A stretch of 64,000 nt of DNA from Paraburkholderia lycopersici (lineage in GTDB: Bacteria; Pseudomonadota; Gammaproteobacteria; Burkholderiales; Burkholderiaceae). The notes under the pieces were generated by a model that did no database searches, was not told the DNA's origin, and saw nothing but the letters and a program-made list of their open reading frames with translations. A program made the translations under genes and the position numbers. The stretch is taken from contig NZ_FMYQ01000003.1 in the NCBI RefSeq assembly GCF_900096975.1, positions 248,001 through 312,000 of the forward strand, given 5' to 3'. Positions 43,822-51,460 of this stretch are shown piece by piece (position 1 is the stretch's first letter; every line of letters begins with the position of its first letter).

Positions 43822-45291
43822 ATGCAGACCTTGACCGCTTCCACTTCCGGCACATCGGCGCCCGGCGCCGATCTCACCCTCGACGACATCACGATCGTCG
43901 ACAACAGCCTCCTCAAGCGCGCCGTCGGCGCCATGGCGCTCGGCAACGCCATGGAATGGTTCGACTTCGGCGTGTACAGCTACATCGCGGTCACACTCGG
44001 CCAGGTATTCTTCCCGTCGAGCAGCCCTTCGGCGCAGCTCATCGCCACGTTCGGCACGTTCGCGGCCGCGTTCCTCGTGCGACCGGTCGGCGGCATGGTG
44101 TTCGGGCCGCTCGGCGACCGCATCGGCCGTCAGCGCGTGCTCGCGATGACCATGATCTTGATGGCTTGCGGCACCTTCGCGATCGGCCTCATCCCGTCGT
44201 ACAAGTCCATCGGCATCGCCGCGCCCGTGCTGCTGCTCGTGGCGCGCCTCGTGCAAGGCTTCTCGACGGGCGGCGAGTACGGCGGCGCGGCGACTTTCAT
44301 CGCCGAATTCGCCACCGACAAGCGGCGCGGCTTCATGGGCAGTTTCCTCGAGTTCGGCACGCTCATCGGCTATGTGTTCGGCGCAGGCACCGTCGCCGTG
44401 CTGACCGCCGTGCTCTCGCACGAGCAACTGCTCGACTGGGGCTGGCGCGTGCCGTTCATGATCGCGGGTCCGCTCGGCCTCGTTGGGCTGTATATCCGCA
44501 TGAAGCTCGAGGAAACGCCCGCGTTCAAGCGCGAAGCCGAACTGCGCGAAGCCGAAGAGCATGCACGCCCGAAGCTCACGCTGAACTCGTTGCTTACGCA
44601 ACATCTGCGCCCCTTCCTGCTGTGCGTGGGTCTCGTGCTGATCTTCAACGTGACCGACTACATGGCGCTCTCCTACCTGCCGAGCTATCTTTCGGCGACG
44701 CTGCACTTCAACGAGACGCACGGCCTCTTCCTCGTGCTAATCGTGATGGTGCTCATGATGCCGATGACGCTCGCGTTCGGCCGCCTCTCCGATGCCATCG
44801 GCCGCAAGCCGGTGATGCTCGCGGGCTGCGTGGGCCTGATCCTGCTGTCGATCCCCTCGCTCACGCTGATCCAGACCGGTGCGCTCGTGCCCGTGTTCTT
44901 CGGTCTCCTGATTCTTGGCGTGCTGCTTTCGTGCTTCACGGGCGTGATGCCCTCGGCGCTGCCGGCGCTGTTCCCGACCGCGATCCGCTACGGCGCGCTC
45001 GCCATCGGCTTTAACGTGTCGGTGTCGCTGTTCGGCGGCACGACGCCGCTCGTGGCGGCATGGCTCGTCGAGCATACGCAGAACCTGATGATGCCGGCGT
45101 ACTACCTGATGGGCGCGGCCGTGATCGGCATCGTTTCGGTGCTGGCGCTCCATGAAACGGCGCGCCGTCCGCTACCGGGCTCCGCCCCGAGCGTCGGCAC
45201 CAGGGCGGAGGCGCATGCGGTGCTGCGCGGCGTGCGTCTCGCGCGCGAACTCGATGAGGAGTACGCCGTCGCGAACGCGGCGCGCGCCTGA
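43822..45291 (+). CDS. MFS transporter, metabolite:H+ symporter (ProP-like)
   Basis: Twelve-helix major facilitator of 489 residues in the metabolite-H+ symporter family that includes ProP (proline/glycine betaine) and ShiA/KgtP/CitA. Typical runs are MALGNAMEWFDFGVYSYIAV in helix 1, GDRIGRQRVLAMTMILM in loop 2-3 and QGFSTGGEYGGAATFI. The ProP call is favoured, but the C-terminal tail (about 460-489) is short and has no clear coiled coil, so the substrate could be another zwitterion or acid. The start at 43822 gives a normal N-terminus; the frame open from 43648 is not convincing. Confidence 0.88.
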   Translation: MQTLTASTSGTSAPGADLTLDDITIVDNSLLKRAVGAMALGNAMEWFDFGVYSYIAVTLGQVFFPSSSPSAQLIATFGTFAAAFLVRPVGGMVFGPLGDRIGRQRVLAMTMILMACGTFAIGLIPSYKSIGIAAPVLLLVARLVQGFSTGGEYGGAATFIAEFATDKRRGFMGSFLEFGTLIGYVFGAGTVAVLTAVLSHEQLLDWGWRVPFMIAGPLGLVGLYIRMKLEETPAFKREAELREAEEHARPKLTLNSLLTQHLRPFLLCVGLVLIFNVTDYMALSYLPSYLSATLHFNETHGLFLVLIVMVLMMPMTLAFGRLSDAIGRKPVMLAGCVGLILLSIPSLTLIQTGALVPVFFGLLILGVLLSCFTGVMPSALPALFPTAIRYGALAIGFNVSVSLFGGTTPLVAAWLVEHTQNLMMPAYYLMGAAVIGIVSVLALHETARRPLPGSAPSVGTRAEAHAVLRGVRLARELDEEYAVANAARA

Positions 45292-45332
45292 TCCGGCGCA
45301 GCAACAACGGATTCGCCGCTCGCAAAATCTCG

Positions 45333-45362
45333 AAAGGCCAGCTTCGCGCTGGCCTTTTTTTC
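45333..45362 (+). terminator. Terminator of the ProP-like gene (bidirectional)
   Basis: Stem AGGCCAGC/GCTGGCCT with a TTCGC loop and a seven-T run. It lies between convergent genes and can serve both. Confidence 0.88.
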
Positions 45363-45376
45363 TTGCGCGCGCGGTG

Positions 45377-45856
45377 TCACTCGATCAGGCTGACGTGCTC
45401 GACATGCAGCGCGCCGTCCTTTCCGATCGTCAGCATCGCCGCCGAGACAGGCAGCTTGAAACGCCGTGGCCCAGCGCTGCCGGGATTCACGTAGACCACG
45501 CCATCGCGCGTTTCGAGCGCGGGCTTGTGCGAGTGGCCGCTCACGACGACGGCGACACCCTCGGCCGCAAGGTCGCCGCGCAGGCCGGGCAGTTCGTGAA
45601 CCACGGCGAGCCGCACGCCGCCCAGCGCGACCGTCGTCTGCAGCGGCAACTTCTGCGCCCACTCGCCGCGATCGTTATTGCCGCGTACGGCCGTGAGCGG
45701 CGCGACGGCCGCTAGCGCGTCGAGCACGGTCTGGTCGCAGATATCGCCCGCGTGCACGATGGCGTCGGCCCCCTCGACGAAGGCGAGAAGCTCGGGACGC
45801 AGCAGATTGTGCGTATCGGAAACCAGCGCGACGCGCAGCAGGTGTTTCGCGGACAT
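45377..45856 (-). CDS. YfcE/MJ0936-family metallophosphoesterase
   Basis: Calcineurin-like phosphodiesterase of 159 residues. Motifs run in order: VSDTHN, HAGDICD, GNNDRGEW, SGHSHKP (metal ligands), then VYVNPGSAGPRRF. Relatives hydrolyse small phosphodiesters in vitro with Mn; the true substrate is unknown. The start at 45856 (MSAKHLLRVALVSDTHN) is preferred over the longer frame. The cupin gene ends 42 bases upstream on the same strand. Confidence 0.9.
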   Translation of the reverse strand: MSAKHLLRVALVSDTHNLLRPELLAFVEGADAIVHAGDICDQTVLDALAAVAPLTAVRGNNDRGEWAQKLPLQTTVALGGVRLAVVHELPGLRGDLAAEGVAVVVSGHSHKPALETRDGVVYVNPGSAGPRRFKLPVSAAMLTIGKDGALHVEHVSLIE

Positions 45857-45897
45857 GGCGGTTCCTGTGGGTTGAGCACGGGCGATTATCGCCGCGC

Positions 45898-46272
45898 TCA
45901 TGCTGCGCGGTCGCCCGTCTCTTTCGCGCCGCCGAAATACACTGCGAGCCATACGCTCGGCACGGCCGGATCGGTCCATGCCACGCGATGGCGGCAGTGC
46001 GGCGGAATATGCACGTAATCGCCAGGCAGCAGGCGGCGCGGCGGCTCGCCCGCGTTCTCGAACGCCAGCGTCGCCGCGCCGGCGAGCAGCACGATCCATT
46101 CCTCGCGCGCGTCGTCGTACCAAAAGCCGGGCGGGCTCGCCTGCCCTGTCGAGACAATGCGCTCGATCAACACCTCGCCGCGTGCGACGAGCGCATCGAA
46201 ACGCTCTTCATTCGCCTCGCGAACGATGCCTGCGAAAAGATTGCCGAACGCGGCGACTGTCGGTTCGTTCAT
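45898..46272 (-). CDS. Cupin-domain protein
   Basis: Small single-domain cupin of 124 residues. The two cupin boxes are present: W-x-DDAREEWIVLLAGAATLAFE (box 1 with its Glu) and LLPGDYVHIPPHCRHRVAWTD (box 2). The metal His positions are only partly conserved, so it may be a binding protein or an isomerase/dioxygenase relative. ATG 46272 is chosen; the frame begins two codons earlier at a TTG. It starts 10 bases after the flavoprotein stop, so the two are almost certainly co-transcribed. Confidence 0.85.
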   Translation of the reverse strand: MNEPTVAAFGNLFAGIVREANEERFDALVARGEVLIERIVSTGQASPPGFWYDDAREEWIVLLAGAATLAFENAGEPPRRLLPGDYVHIPPHCRHRVAWTDPAVPSVWLAVYFGGAKETGDRAA

Positions 46273-46282
46273 TCGCAAGCGC

Positions 46283-47686
46283 TCACGCGAGCGGCTTCAG
46301 GCCGTCGAGCAACGTCGGCACCAGTTCGCTCACGGTCGGGTGCACGTGCATCGCGTATTGCAGCGTCGTGTAGGGCGCGCCGGCCGTCATCGTGTCGATG
46401 AACGTGTGGATCGCCTCGTCGCCCTCGATGCCGAATATCGCCGCGCCGAGAATGCGCAGCGTTCGCGCGTCCACGATCGCCTTCATGAAGCCGTCGGTCT
46501 CGCCGCGCTCGCGCGCGCGGCCCACGCGCGACATCGGCATCTTCGCGATCAGCGCGGGCGTGCCGCGCTCGCGCACCTGGCGCTCGCCAACACCAACCCG
46601 CGCGAACGGCGGATCGACGAATACGGCGTAGGCGGGAATGCGCGCGTCGGCGCTGCGCTCGCCACCGTCGAGCAGATTCGCCGCGACGATCTGGAAATCG
46701 TCATACGAAGTGTGCGTGAACGCGCCGCGGCCATTCACGTCGCCGAGCGCCCAGATGCCCTCCACGCGCGTGCGCAGTTGACCGTCCACGGCGATGAGCC
46801 CGTGCGCGTCGCATTCGACGCCCGCGGTTTCGAGACCCAGGTCGTCGGTGTTCGGCAAGCGTCCCGTCGCGAAGAGCAGATGCGACGCGTCGAGCACACC
46901 GGTATCGAGCGTCACGCGCACGCCCGCTTTGCCTTCGAGCGGCGCCACGCCGCGCGGCTGCGCGCCGAAGCGAAATTCGACGCCTTCGCGCGCAAGCACG
47001 TCCCGCACGGCGCCTGAAACGTCGTCGTCCTCGCGCGCGAGCACGCGCTCGCCGCGAACGAGCACCGTCACGCGGCAGCCGAAACGGCGAAACATCTGCG
47101 CGAATTCGAGCGCCACGTAGCTGCCGCCGCATATCGCCAGATGCTCGGGCAGTTGTTCGAGCGAGAGCAGCGTCGAGTTGGTTTCGTAGCGGATCGTTTC
47201 GAGCCCGGGAATCGCGGGAATCTGCGCGCGCGTGCCCGTGTTGATGAAGATTTCAGGCGCTTCGAGGTCGAGTTGCGCACCATCCTTTGCGCTCACGCGC
47301 ACCGCGTGCGCGCCCGTGAAGCGTGCGTGCCCCTGGAAGACCGTGACGTTGGGCGCGCCGCGCAGCCAGCGCTCGACACCGTCCCGCGACGCCCCGATGA
47401 TGCGCTCCTTGCGCGCCTTCACGAACGCGAGATCGACACGCACGTCGCCCGGCTGCGCGCCGTCCCCGATACGCACGCCGAAGTCGGCCGCGTGCCGCGC
47501 GACGTGCGCCGCGCGTGCGCAGGCGACATAGGCCTTCGTCGGTGTGCAGCCTACATTCACGCAGGTTCCGCCGAACGACGCCCGTTCGATCACCGCCGTC
47601 CTGCGCCCGCTCTTCCCGAGCCGCACCGCGAGCGGCGGCCCGCTCTGCCCCGTGCCGATCACGATCGCATCGAACCGTTGTGCCAT
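46283..47686 (-). CDS. FAD-dependent pyridine nucleotide-disulfide oxidoreductase (mercuric-reductase-like)
   Basis: Flavoprotein disulfide reductase of 467 residues. The FAD motif GTGQSGPPLA (about 11-20), redox pair in GGTCVNVGCTPTK, NAD(P) region and dimer-interface domain with HVHPTVSEL (active-site His) are in order. The TPTK after the second Cys and the lack of an N-terminal metal-binding domain or C-terminal CC pair argue against a true mercuric reductase; no mer genes are present. It may be a soluble transhydrogenase or another thiol-related reductase. It starts at 47686 behind AAGGAGAG. A TYGGG tandem repeat lies 33 bases upstream. Confidence 0.87.
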   Translation of the reverse strand: MAQRFDAIVIGTGQSGPPLAVRLGKSGRRTAVIERASFGGTCVNVGCTPTKAYVACARAAHVARHAADFGVRIGDGAQPGDVRVDLAFVKARKERIIGASRDGVERWLRGAPNVTVFQGHARFTGAHAVRVSAKDGAQLDLEAPEIFINTGTRAQIPAIPGLETIRYETNSTLLSLEQLPEHLAICGGSYVALEFAQMFRRFGCRVTVLVRGERVLAREDDDVSGAVRDVLAREGVEFRFGAQPRGVAPLEGKAGVRVTLDTGVLDASHLLFATGRLPNTDDLGLETAGVECDAHGLIAVDGQLRTRVEGIWALGDVNGRGAFTHTSYDDFQIVAANLLDGGERSADARIPAYAVFVDPPFARVGVGERQVRERGTPALIAKMPMSRVGRARERGETDGFMKAIVDARTLRILGAAIFGIEGDEAIHTFIDTMTAGAPYTTLQYAMHVHPTVSELVPTLLDGLKPLA

Positions 47687-47718
47687 GCCGCTCTCCTTTG
47701 CCGTTGCCGCGCGTCGAG

Positions 47719-47762
47719 TCGGGTCGGGTTGGGTTGGGTTGGGTTGGGTCGGGTTGGGTCGG
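47719..47762 (-). repeat. TYGGG pentanucleotide tandem repeat (telomere-like, G-rich)
   Basis: Nearly nine copies of the 5-mer TYGGG (plus strand, C/T alternating) form nine consecutive G-runs. The array sits 33-76 bases upstream of the flavoprotein gene, in its leader or promoter. The plus strand could fold as a G-quadruplex, and the array could change length by slipped replication. Confidence 0.9.
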
Positions 47763-47885
47763 TAAATAAACCGCGAAAGACGCAAAACGCCGCTCGCGCC
47801 ATCTTACGCGCGACGAGTGACAGGCGTCGGCCGCACGCCGCCGGCTCTGACGCGCATTGCGCAGGAGTGCGAATACGACCCACAG

Positions 47886-47919
47886 AAAAAAAGAGCCGCC
47901 TCGCACGTCGAGGCGGCTC
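47886..47919 (-). terminator. Terminator of the 69-residue unknown gene
   Basis: An 11-bp perfect stem (GAGCCGCCTCG and its complement, 5-nt loop) preceded on the plus strand by seven A, which are the T-run of the minus-strand transcript. It lies 170 bases after the small gene. Confidence 0.85.
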
Positions 47920-48088
47920 ACAGGGTGACGTCACAACGGCAAACGGGCGAAAGCCGCTGCGCGTCAGGGGGACCGGCGAGCGCCCTGCGGGCTTGCAACA
48001 GGCGCCCGATGAAGGCGTAACGGGAAATGGGTCGTTAATCGGAAGGAAATCGGCGCGAGCCGGCGCACGCCGCGTCGCGCGCGCGAAA

Positions 48089-48298
48089 TCAGTGCACGCA
48101 ATCGGCCGGCGCGGATTCGCCATGCCCCCCGTTCCAGAGTTCGCGCGAACGCTGATACGCGGCGCGCGCGCCGCGCGTAGCCACCATCAGCCCGATTTGC
48201 CCCATGTTGAAGTCGAGCGACACCATCAGCTGCATCAAGTCCACCATTGGCAGGACTAGCGCTGGCTGAAACAACTGTCGTTCGATAAAGGATTTCAT
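48089..48298 (-). CDS. Small conserved-looking protein of unknown function
   Basis: Short gene of 69 residues that I do not recognise. It begins MKSFIERQLFQPALVLPMVDLM with a GGGAG ribosome-binding site 5 bases before ATG 48298. Its hydrophobic amphipathic middle (about 10-40) is rich in Leu and Met, then it becomes Arg/Gly/His-rich and ends in Cys-Val-His. The own terminator supports a real transcript. Similar short proteins occur near stress genes in this bacterial group, but I cannot name a family. It could be membrane-associated. Confidence 0.6.
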   Translation of the reverse strand: MKSFIERQLFQPALVLPMVDLMQLMVSLDFNMGQIGLMVATRGARAAYQRSRELWNGGHGESAPADCVH

Positions 48299-48511
48299 GA
48301 CCGCTCCCGCTGCATGCCCCGCGTCCTCCTGACGCAGGGTCATTCGATGGTTGTCATTCTAGGAATGCAGCGTGCGCAGATAAATGGGCCGTCCGCGAAG
48401 TCACTTGTCGAAAATCGCAAACAATCCGGACAATCGCGGCCATAGCTGCCCATTACGGGCACTGAGCCGGGTGCATCCAGCCCACCCGCGGCTCCGGCAG
48501 GCCGACAGAAT

Positions 48512-49126
48512 TCAGACGAGGGGCGTGGCAACGAACGCCGGCAGCGTCTCGGCGCGAGCGGAAAGCGCGGCGATTGCCGGATACCGAGCAGGATTCGCCG
48601 AACCGGGCAGGATGTGCTGGGTAAAACGCCAGGCGACGGCCGCCGTGATATCGGCCTGGGTGATACGGCCCGCGCAAAGCCACCCGTCGCGGCCCGCCAC
48701 GAGTTGGTCGAGCACCGCCCACGCCGCATGCATCTGGACGTTCACGCGCTCGAACCACGGTTCATGCTGCCGCTCGACGGGACGCAGTTCCCGCTCATAG
48801 ACCTGCTGCACCGTCTTTTCCATGGCCGCGAGCGAAAAACCGTTCACGCGCAGCGCGAATGTGCGCTCCTGGGTTTCCTCCGGCATGAGCCGGCGCGCGG
48901 CCGGCACCTTGCGATCCAGATAGTCGAGGATGAGCGTCGAGTCGATCAGCTGGGTGCCGTCGTCGTCGATGAACGTGGGCGCCTTCACCACCGGATTGAT
49001 CCGGGCAAATTCGTCGTACTGGCGAAATACCGAGATACTGCGGTGCTCGAACGGCAGCCCGAGTACGTGCAGTGAAATCGCGACGCGACGCACATAGGGA
49101 GAGTCCATCATGCCGATCAGCTGCAT
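48512..49126 (-). CDS. Glutathione S-transferase family protein
   Basis: GST of 204 residues. The thioredoxin-like N-domain (about 1-78) begins MQLIGMMDSPYVRRVAISL and has the cis-Pro region VVKAPTFIDDDGTQLIDSTLIL, which binds the glutathione gamma-glutamyl part. A helical C-domain follows (about 88-204). The Ser in DSPYVRR near residue 9 is the likely catalytic residue. The start at 49126 begins the fold; the longer frame upstream (to 49444) is not supported. The substrate is unknown and no degradation cluster is adjacent. Confidence 0.9.
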   Translation of the reverse strand: MQLIGMMDSPYVRRVAISLHVLGLPFEHRSISVFRQYDEFARINPVVKAPTFIDDDGTQLIDSTLILDYLDRKVPAARRLMPEETQERTFALRVNGFSLAAMEKTVQQVYERELRPVERQHEPWFERVNVQMHAAWAVLDQLVAGRDGWLCAGRITQADITAAVAWRFTQHILPGSANPARYPAIAALSARAETLPAFVATPLV

Positions 49127-49608
49127 GGGTTCACCTCGCACAGAAAAAAGGGATGGGGCATCGATCTTGCAGGAAGCACCCGCGCTTTTCAAGGCGCGCT
49201 GCCCGCACGCGAAACCCGGCCGGCATAGTGGCGCGCTTCCCGTCCCGCAGGAAAACAGTGCCGCATTGCGTGTTTGCTGAGGCCCGTTGTGCAAAAACGC
49301 ACCGTGTCGATGTGCCACCTCCTCTTCGCCGCGCAACAGGACTACATTCGTTCGCTGACGTCCAATCTGACGCGGCGCGGCATTGTTGCGATGCAGCGTT
49401 TTCGCTTCCACGCGAGCGCTTTTCCGCCGTGCCGCGTCGATCAAGGCGCAGCGGCGCGCAGGAGCTACGCCAGGGATGCCGAAGCATTACGCAGTCCGCA
49501 TGGAAGCGGGTTTTTGCACGCCACATGTGCTGCAGTGCATCGCCGGGAAACTCCTGGATTCGGACGCCGAACGACTGAGATAGTCTCAATGCACAAGGAG
49601 ACGAAATC
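49127..49608. other. Intergenic region without a supported gene
   Basis: Overlapping short frames on both strands lack family features, and codon composition looks random for this genome. A short palindrome TGAGATAGTCTCA (49576-49588) lies just before the next gene and may be an operator. No RNA gene was seen. Confidence 0.4.
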
Positions 49609-49857
49609 ATGAGACAAGCATTCAATGTTGGCGTCGTCATCGTCCTCGCACTCCTCCTCGCGAACCGCGCCGTGATACGCGTGCAGGCTCACGAGGCCGG
49701 TTCGCTCACCTGTGCTCAAGGCTCGGAACTCGTGAAAGCCGAGGCGCTCGTGCGCGGATTCGGCGAGCGCGGCGCGCGCAGCCAGGGCGAAAACTTCCTC
49801 TCTTCCTGCCTCGTTTCCGGCCAAGGCCAGGTCGGCGACCTCATCGCCCACGACTGA
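49609..49857 (+). CDS. Small exported protein of unknown function
   Basis: 82 residues, unrecognised. The N-terminus (about 5-26, FNVGVVIVLALLLANRAVIRVQA) is a signal sequence or membrane anchor. The mature part holds two Cys (SLTCAQG and SSCLVSG), which could form a disulfide. A clear AAGGAGA site precedes ATG 49609. It is the first of several small proteins in an otherwise gene-poor 1.5 kb. Confidence 0.6.
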   Translation: MRQAFNVGVVIVLALLLANRAVIRVQAHEAGSLTCAQGSELVKAEALVRGFGERGARSQGENFLSSCLVSGQGQVGDLIAHD

Positions 49858-50133
49858 GGCGAGCCGCGAGCAGAAACCCGGCGGAACGCGCGCGGCGCGT
49901 GTACCGGCGGGGCACCGACCGCATTGCGCCATAACCGCTCCTCGACGCAGAGCGCTGGCGTCGAGCCGGAGCGCGTGCGGTCTGGTCAACGGAACCTGAC
50001 CGTGCCACGCGGCACGGCGGGATCTCTCCTCTTGCAAGCCTGGCGCCGCGCCGACGCGCGCCGGCCTACCTTTCTTTTGGGTTGCCAATGCCCGGGGTTG
50101 GCGGCGAGAATGCTCGCGGACCACGGAGAATCT

Positions 50134-50406
50134 ATGAAAGGGTATGTCCTGTTGTTTGGAGTCGGCATGCTGACGGCGTGCACCTCAGTGACTGCCGTCA
50201 ATTCGAGACAGGACGGCCATCTCATGGTCACGAGCCGCGCGCGCTGGGATCTCGTTTCGTGGAACCGCGTACGCACCGCAGGCCTCAACGAGGCCGAAGA
50301 CTACTGCGAAAAACAGAAGAAGCAGATGCACACCGTCGAAATCCATAGCGAGGGGCTGCGCGGCGTGACCTCGCAGAGCGTAGAGGTAATATTCGACTGC
50401 ATCTGA
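50134..50406 (+). CDS. Small lipoprotein of unknown function
   Basis: 90 residues. A lipoprotein signal peptide ends in the lipobox LTAC (Cys about residue 16), after which it would be anchored in a membrane. The rest resembles the small DUF-type periplasmic lipoproteins with LNEAEDYCEKQKK and a closing VEVIFDC, suggesting a disulfide between the two non-lipid Cys. An ACGGAGAA site precedes ATG 50134. I cannot assign a function. Confidence 0.65.
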   Translation: MKGYVLLFGVGMLTACTSVTAVNSRQDGHLMVTSRARWDLVSWNRVRTAGLNEAEDYCEKQKKQMHTVEIHSEGLRGVTSQSVEVIFDCI

Positions 50407-50584
50407 CGTAGTTCGCCGTCATCTCCCGAGCCATCCCCGCCAGACGGGCGTTTCCGCCCTCCTCCCGCCAGTCCTCATCAATTTGCCTGCGATAGCGCAA
50501 GAGTTTGTTGTCGTTCACCCTGATACCCAAATCGCATCCTCAGGTTAAACTGACGATACATTTTGTTACGTTTAGGGTCGATTT

Positions 50585-50686
50585 ATGTTGACCGCATTTT
50601 TCATCGCCTGCCCCTTCGGCATCGTGGCCTTGTTCGGATTCGCGCGATTGATCAATCCCCACACCGGGAAGATCGGCCATCGTTGA
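50585..50686 (+). CDS. 33-residue membrane microprotein, putative
   Basis: A short frame reading MLTAFFIACPFGIVALFGFA then RLINPHTGKIGHR. It has one hydrophobic segment followed by a positively charged tail, the composition of a small inner-membrane protein with a cytoplasmic C-terminus. A weak AGGG lies 8 bases upstream. It is AT-richer than its neighbours and below common gene-calling cut-offs. Confidence 0.45.
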   Translation: MLTAFFIACPFGIVALFGFARLINPHTGKIGHR

Positions 50687-50850
50687 GTGCGCAAGCGCCC
50701 TGTTTCGGCGTGGCGCTCGAATGACGCATCAGGCCGCCATTCATACGGCCGCGCCTGGTTTATCCGGCATGCCTTGCCGGTTTATCCGTTTTCTCTCTTC
50801 GTCGTAGCCGTGACCCCAGGGTGCGTTTGCGCCGACTCCGCCGTGCAATG

Positions 50851-50886
50851 AAAAAACCCGCGAAGCGCTGCGCTATCGCGGGTTTT
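50851..50886 (-). terminator. Terminator of tRNA-Leu(UAA)
   Basis: Stem CCCGCG/CGCGGG, extended by an inner AGCG/CGCT stem, with six A on the plus-strand left that form a T-run in the minus-strand transcript. It lies 39 bases after the tRNA 3' end. Confidence 0.8.
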
Positions 50887-50924
50887 CGTTTCGGGATTCC
50901 AGCGCGATTCGCAGGAACAACATC

Positions 50925-51290
50925 TGGTGCCGGGGACCGGACTCGAACCGGCAAGCCGTCAGGCGGCGGATTTTCGTCACACCACGTCTTTCGACGCCAC
51001 GCGCCCATCAATGAACGCGCGTTCGTGCGCTGGACTATGCCTTCGCCGTCGCTGCACGCCGCGTTTGCACGCCGCGCCGCCTTAGGCGCCCCCCGTCTAG
51101 TCTCTACACCTTCCGGACCGCCGCTTTGTGCGACAACCGGCTTGGCTCGGCGTTGCCTCGGCGCCTCGCGCGCAATGCGCCGATGACCCAGGGGATTCGC
51201 CGAATTTGAGGGGTTCTGCACCGGCCGTTTCCGGTCGGGCACTCAATCGCTGTTTAAGTCCGCTATGTTTACCAATTTCATCACCCCGGC
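50925..51290 (-). tRNA. tRNA-Leu(UAA) interrupted by a group I intron
   Basis: Exon 1 is 51290-51256 (35 nt, GCCGGGG acceptor strand, D-arm ATG/CAT, anticodon-stem GCGGA, loop CTT ending in U34). Exon 2 is 50974-50925 (50 nt, AAAATCCGC completing the loop and stem, an extra arm, T-arm GCCGG-TTCGAGT-CCGGT, CCCCGGC acceptor strand, A73 and encoded CCA). Joined, they give an 85-nt class II tRNA with anticodon UAA. The 281-nt insert between U34 and A35 is annotated separately. Confidence 0.95.
50975..51255 (-). ncRNA. Group I self-splicing intron in tRNA-Leu(UAA)
   Basis: A 281-nt intron, inserted after U34 of the anticodon. It has a U before the 5' splice site and ends in G, as group I introns must. 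Core elements in order: Q (GGCAACGCCGAGCCAAGCC at 51157-51139), R (GTGTAGAGACTAGACGG at 51109-51093) and S (AAGGCATAGTCC at 51043-51032). These closely match the tRNA-Leu(UAA) introns of cyanobacteria and plastids (subgroup IC3) in both sequence and insertion site. No protein is encoded inside it, so it should splice as a free ribozyme without a maturase of its own. Confidence 0.93.
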
Positions 51291-51302
51291 AGGGCGGACG
51301 CG

Positions 51303-51308
51303 ATTCTA
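51303..51308 (-). promoter_or_regulatory. -10 element of tRNA-Leu(UAA)
   Basis: TAGAAT on the minus strand, 12 bases before the tRNA 5' end. TTTGGG at 18 bases upstream is a poor -35. Confidence 0.5.
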
Positions 51309-51427
51309 CCATTGCGCGGCACGCGCCCCAAAGGGCCTCCCCGCGGATCCACCGCTATCGCGGCGCGGCGTCTTGCCCTCGCGCGCGTCATCTGCCGGTC
51401 ATACGCGCTTTCCATAATTGGCCCATC

Positions 51428-51440
51428 GAAAACGTTTACA
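51428..51440 (+). promoter_or_regulatory. LacI-type operator before the regulator gene
   Basis: GAAAACGTTTACA, with the palindromic core AAACGTTT, lies 20 bases before the LacI-family start codon. LacI/GalR proteins typically bind such CG-centred palindromes, so autoregulation is likely. Confidence 0.6.
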
Positions 51441-51460
51441 ACGACTTCGGGGCCGCTCGC

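Noticed and set aside
46283..47686. Mercuric reductase merA
   Set aside because: No N-terminal heavy-metal domain, no C-terminal Cys pair, and no mer regulator or transporter nearby.
47719..47762. CRISPR or true telomere reading of the G-rich repeat
   Set aside because: There are no spacers, and the unit is 5 bases in a circular-chromosome context next to core genes; it is treated as a simple sequence repeat.
49465..50124. 219-residue minus-strand frame
   Set aside because: No known motif, overlaps the better-supported 82-residue exported gene, and shows an Arg-rich shadow composition.
50760..51242. Protein-like frames on both strands across 50.76-51.31 kb
   Set aside because: They run through a tRNA with a group I intron and its terminator; the tRNA exons and ribozyme core explain the sequence.
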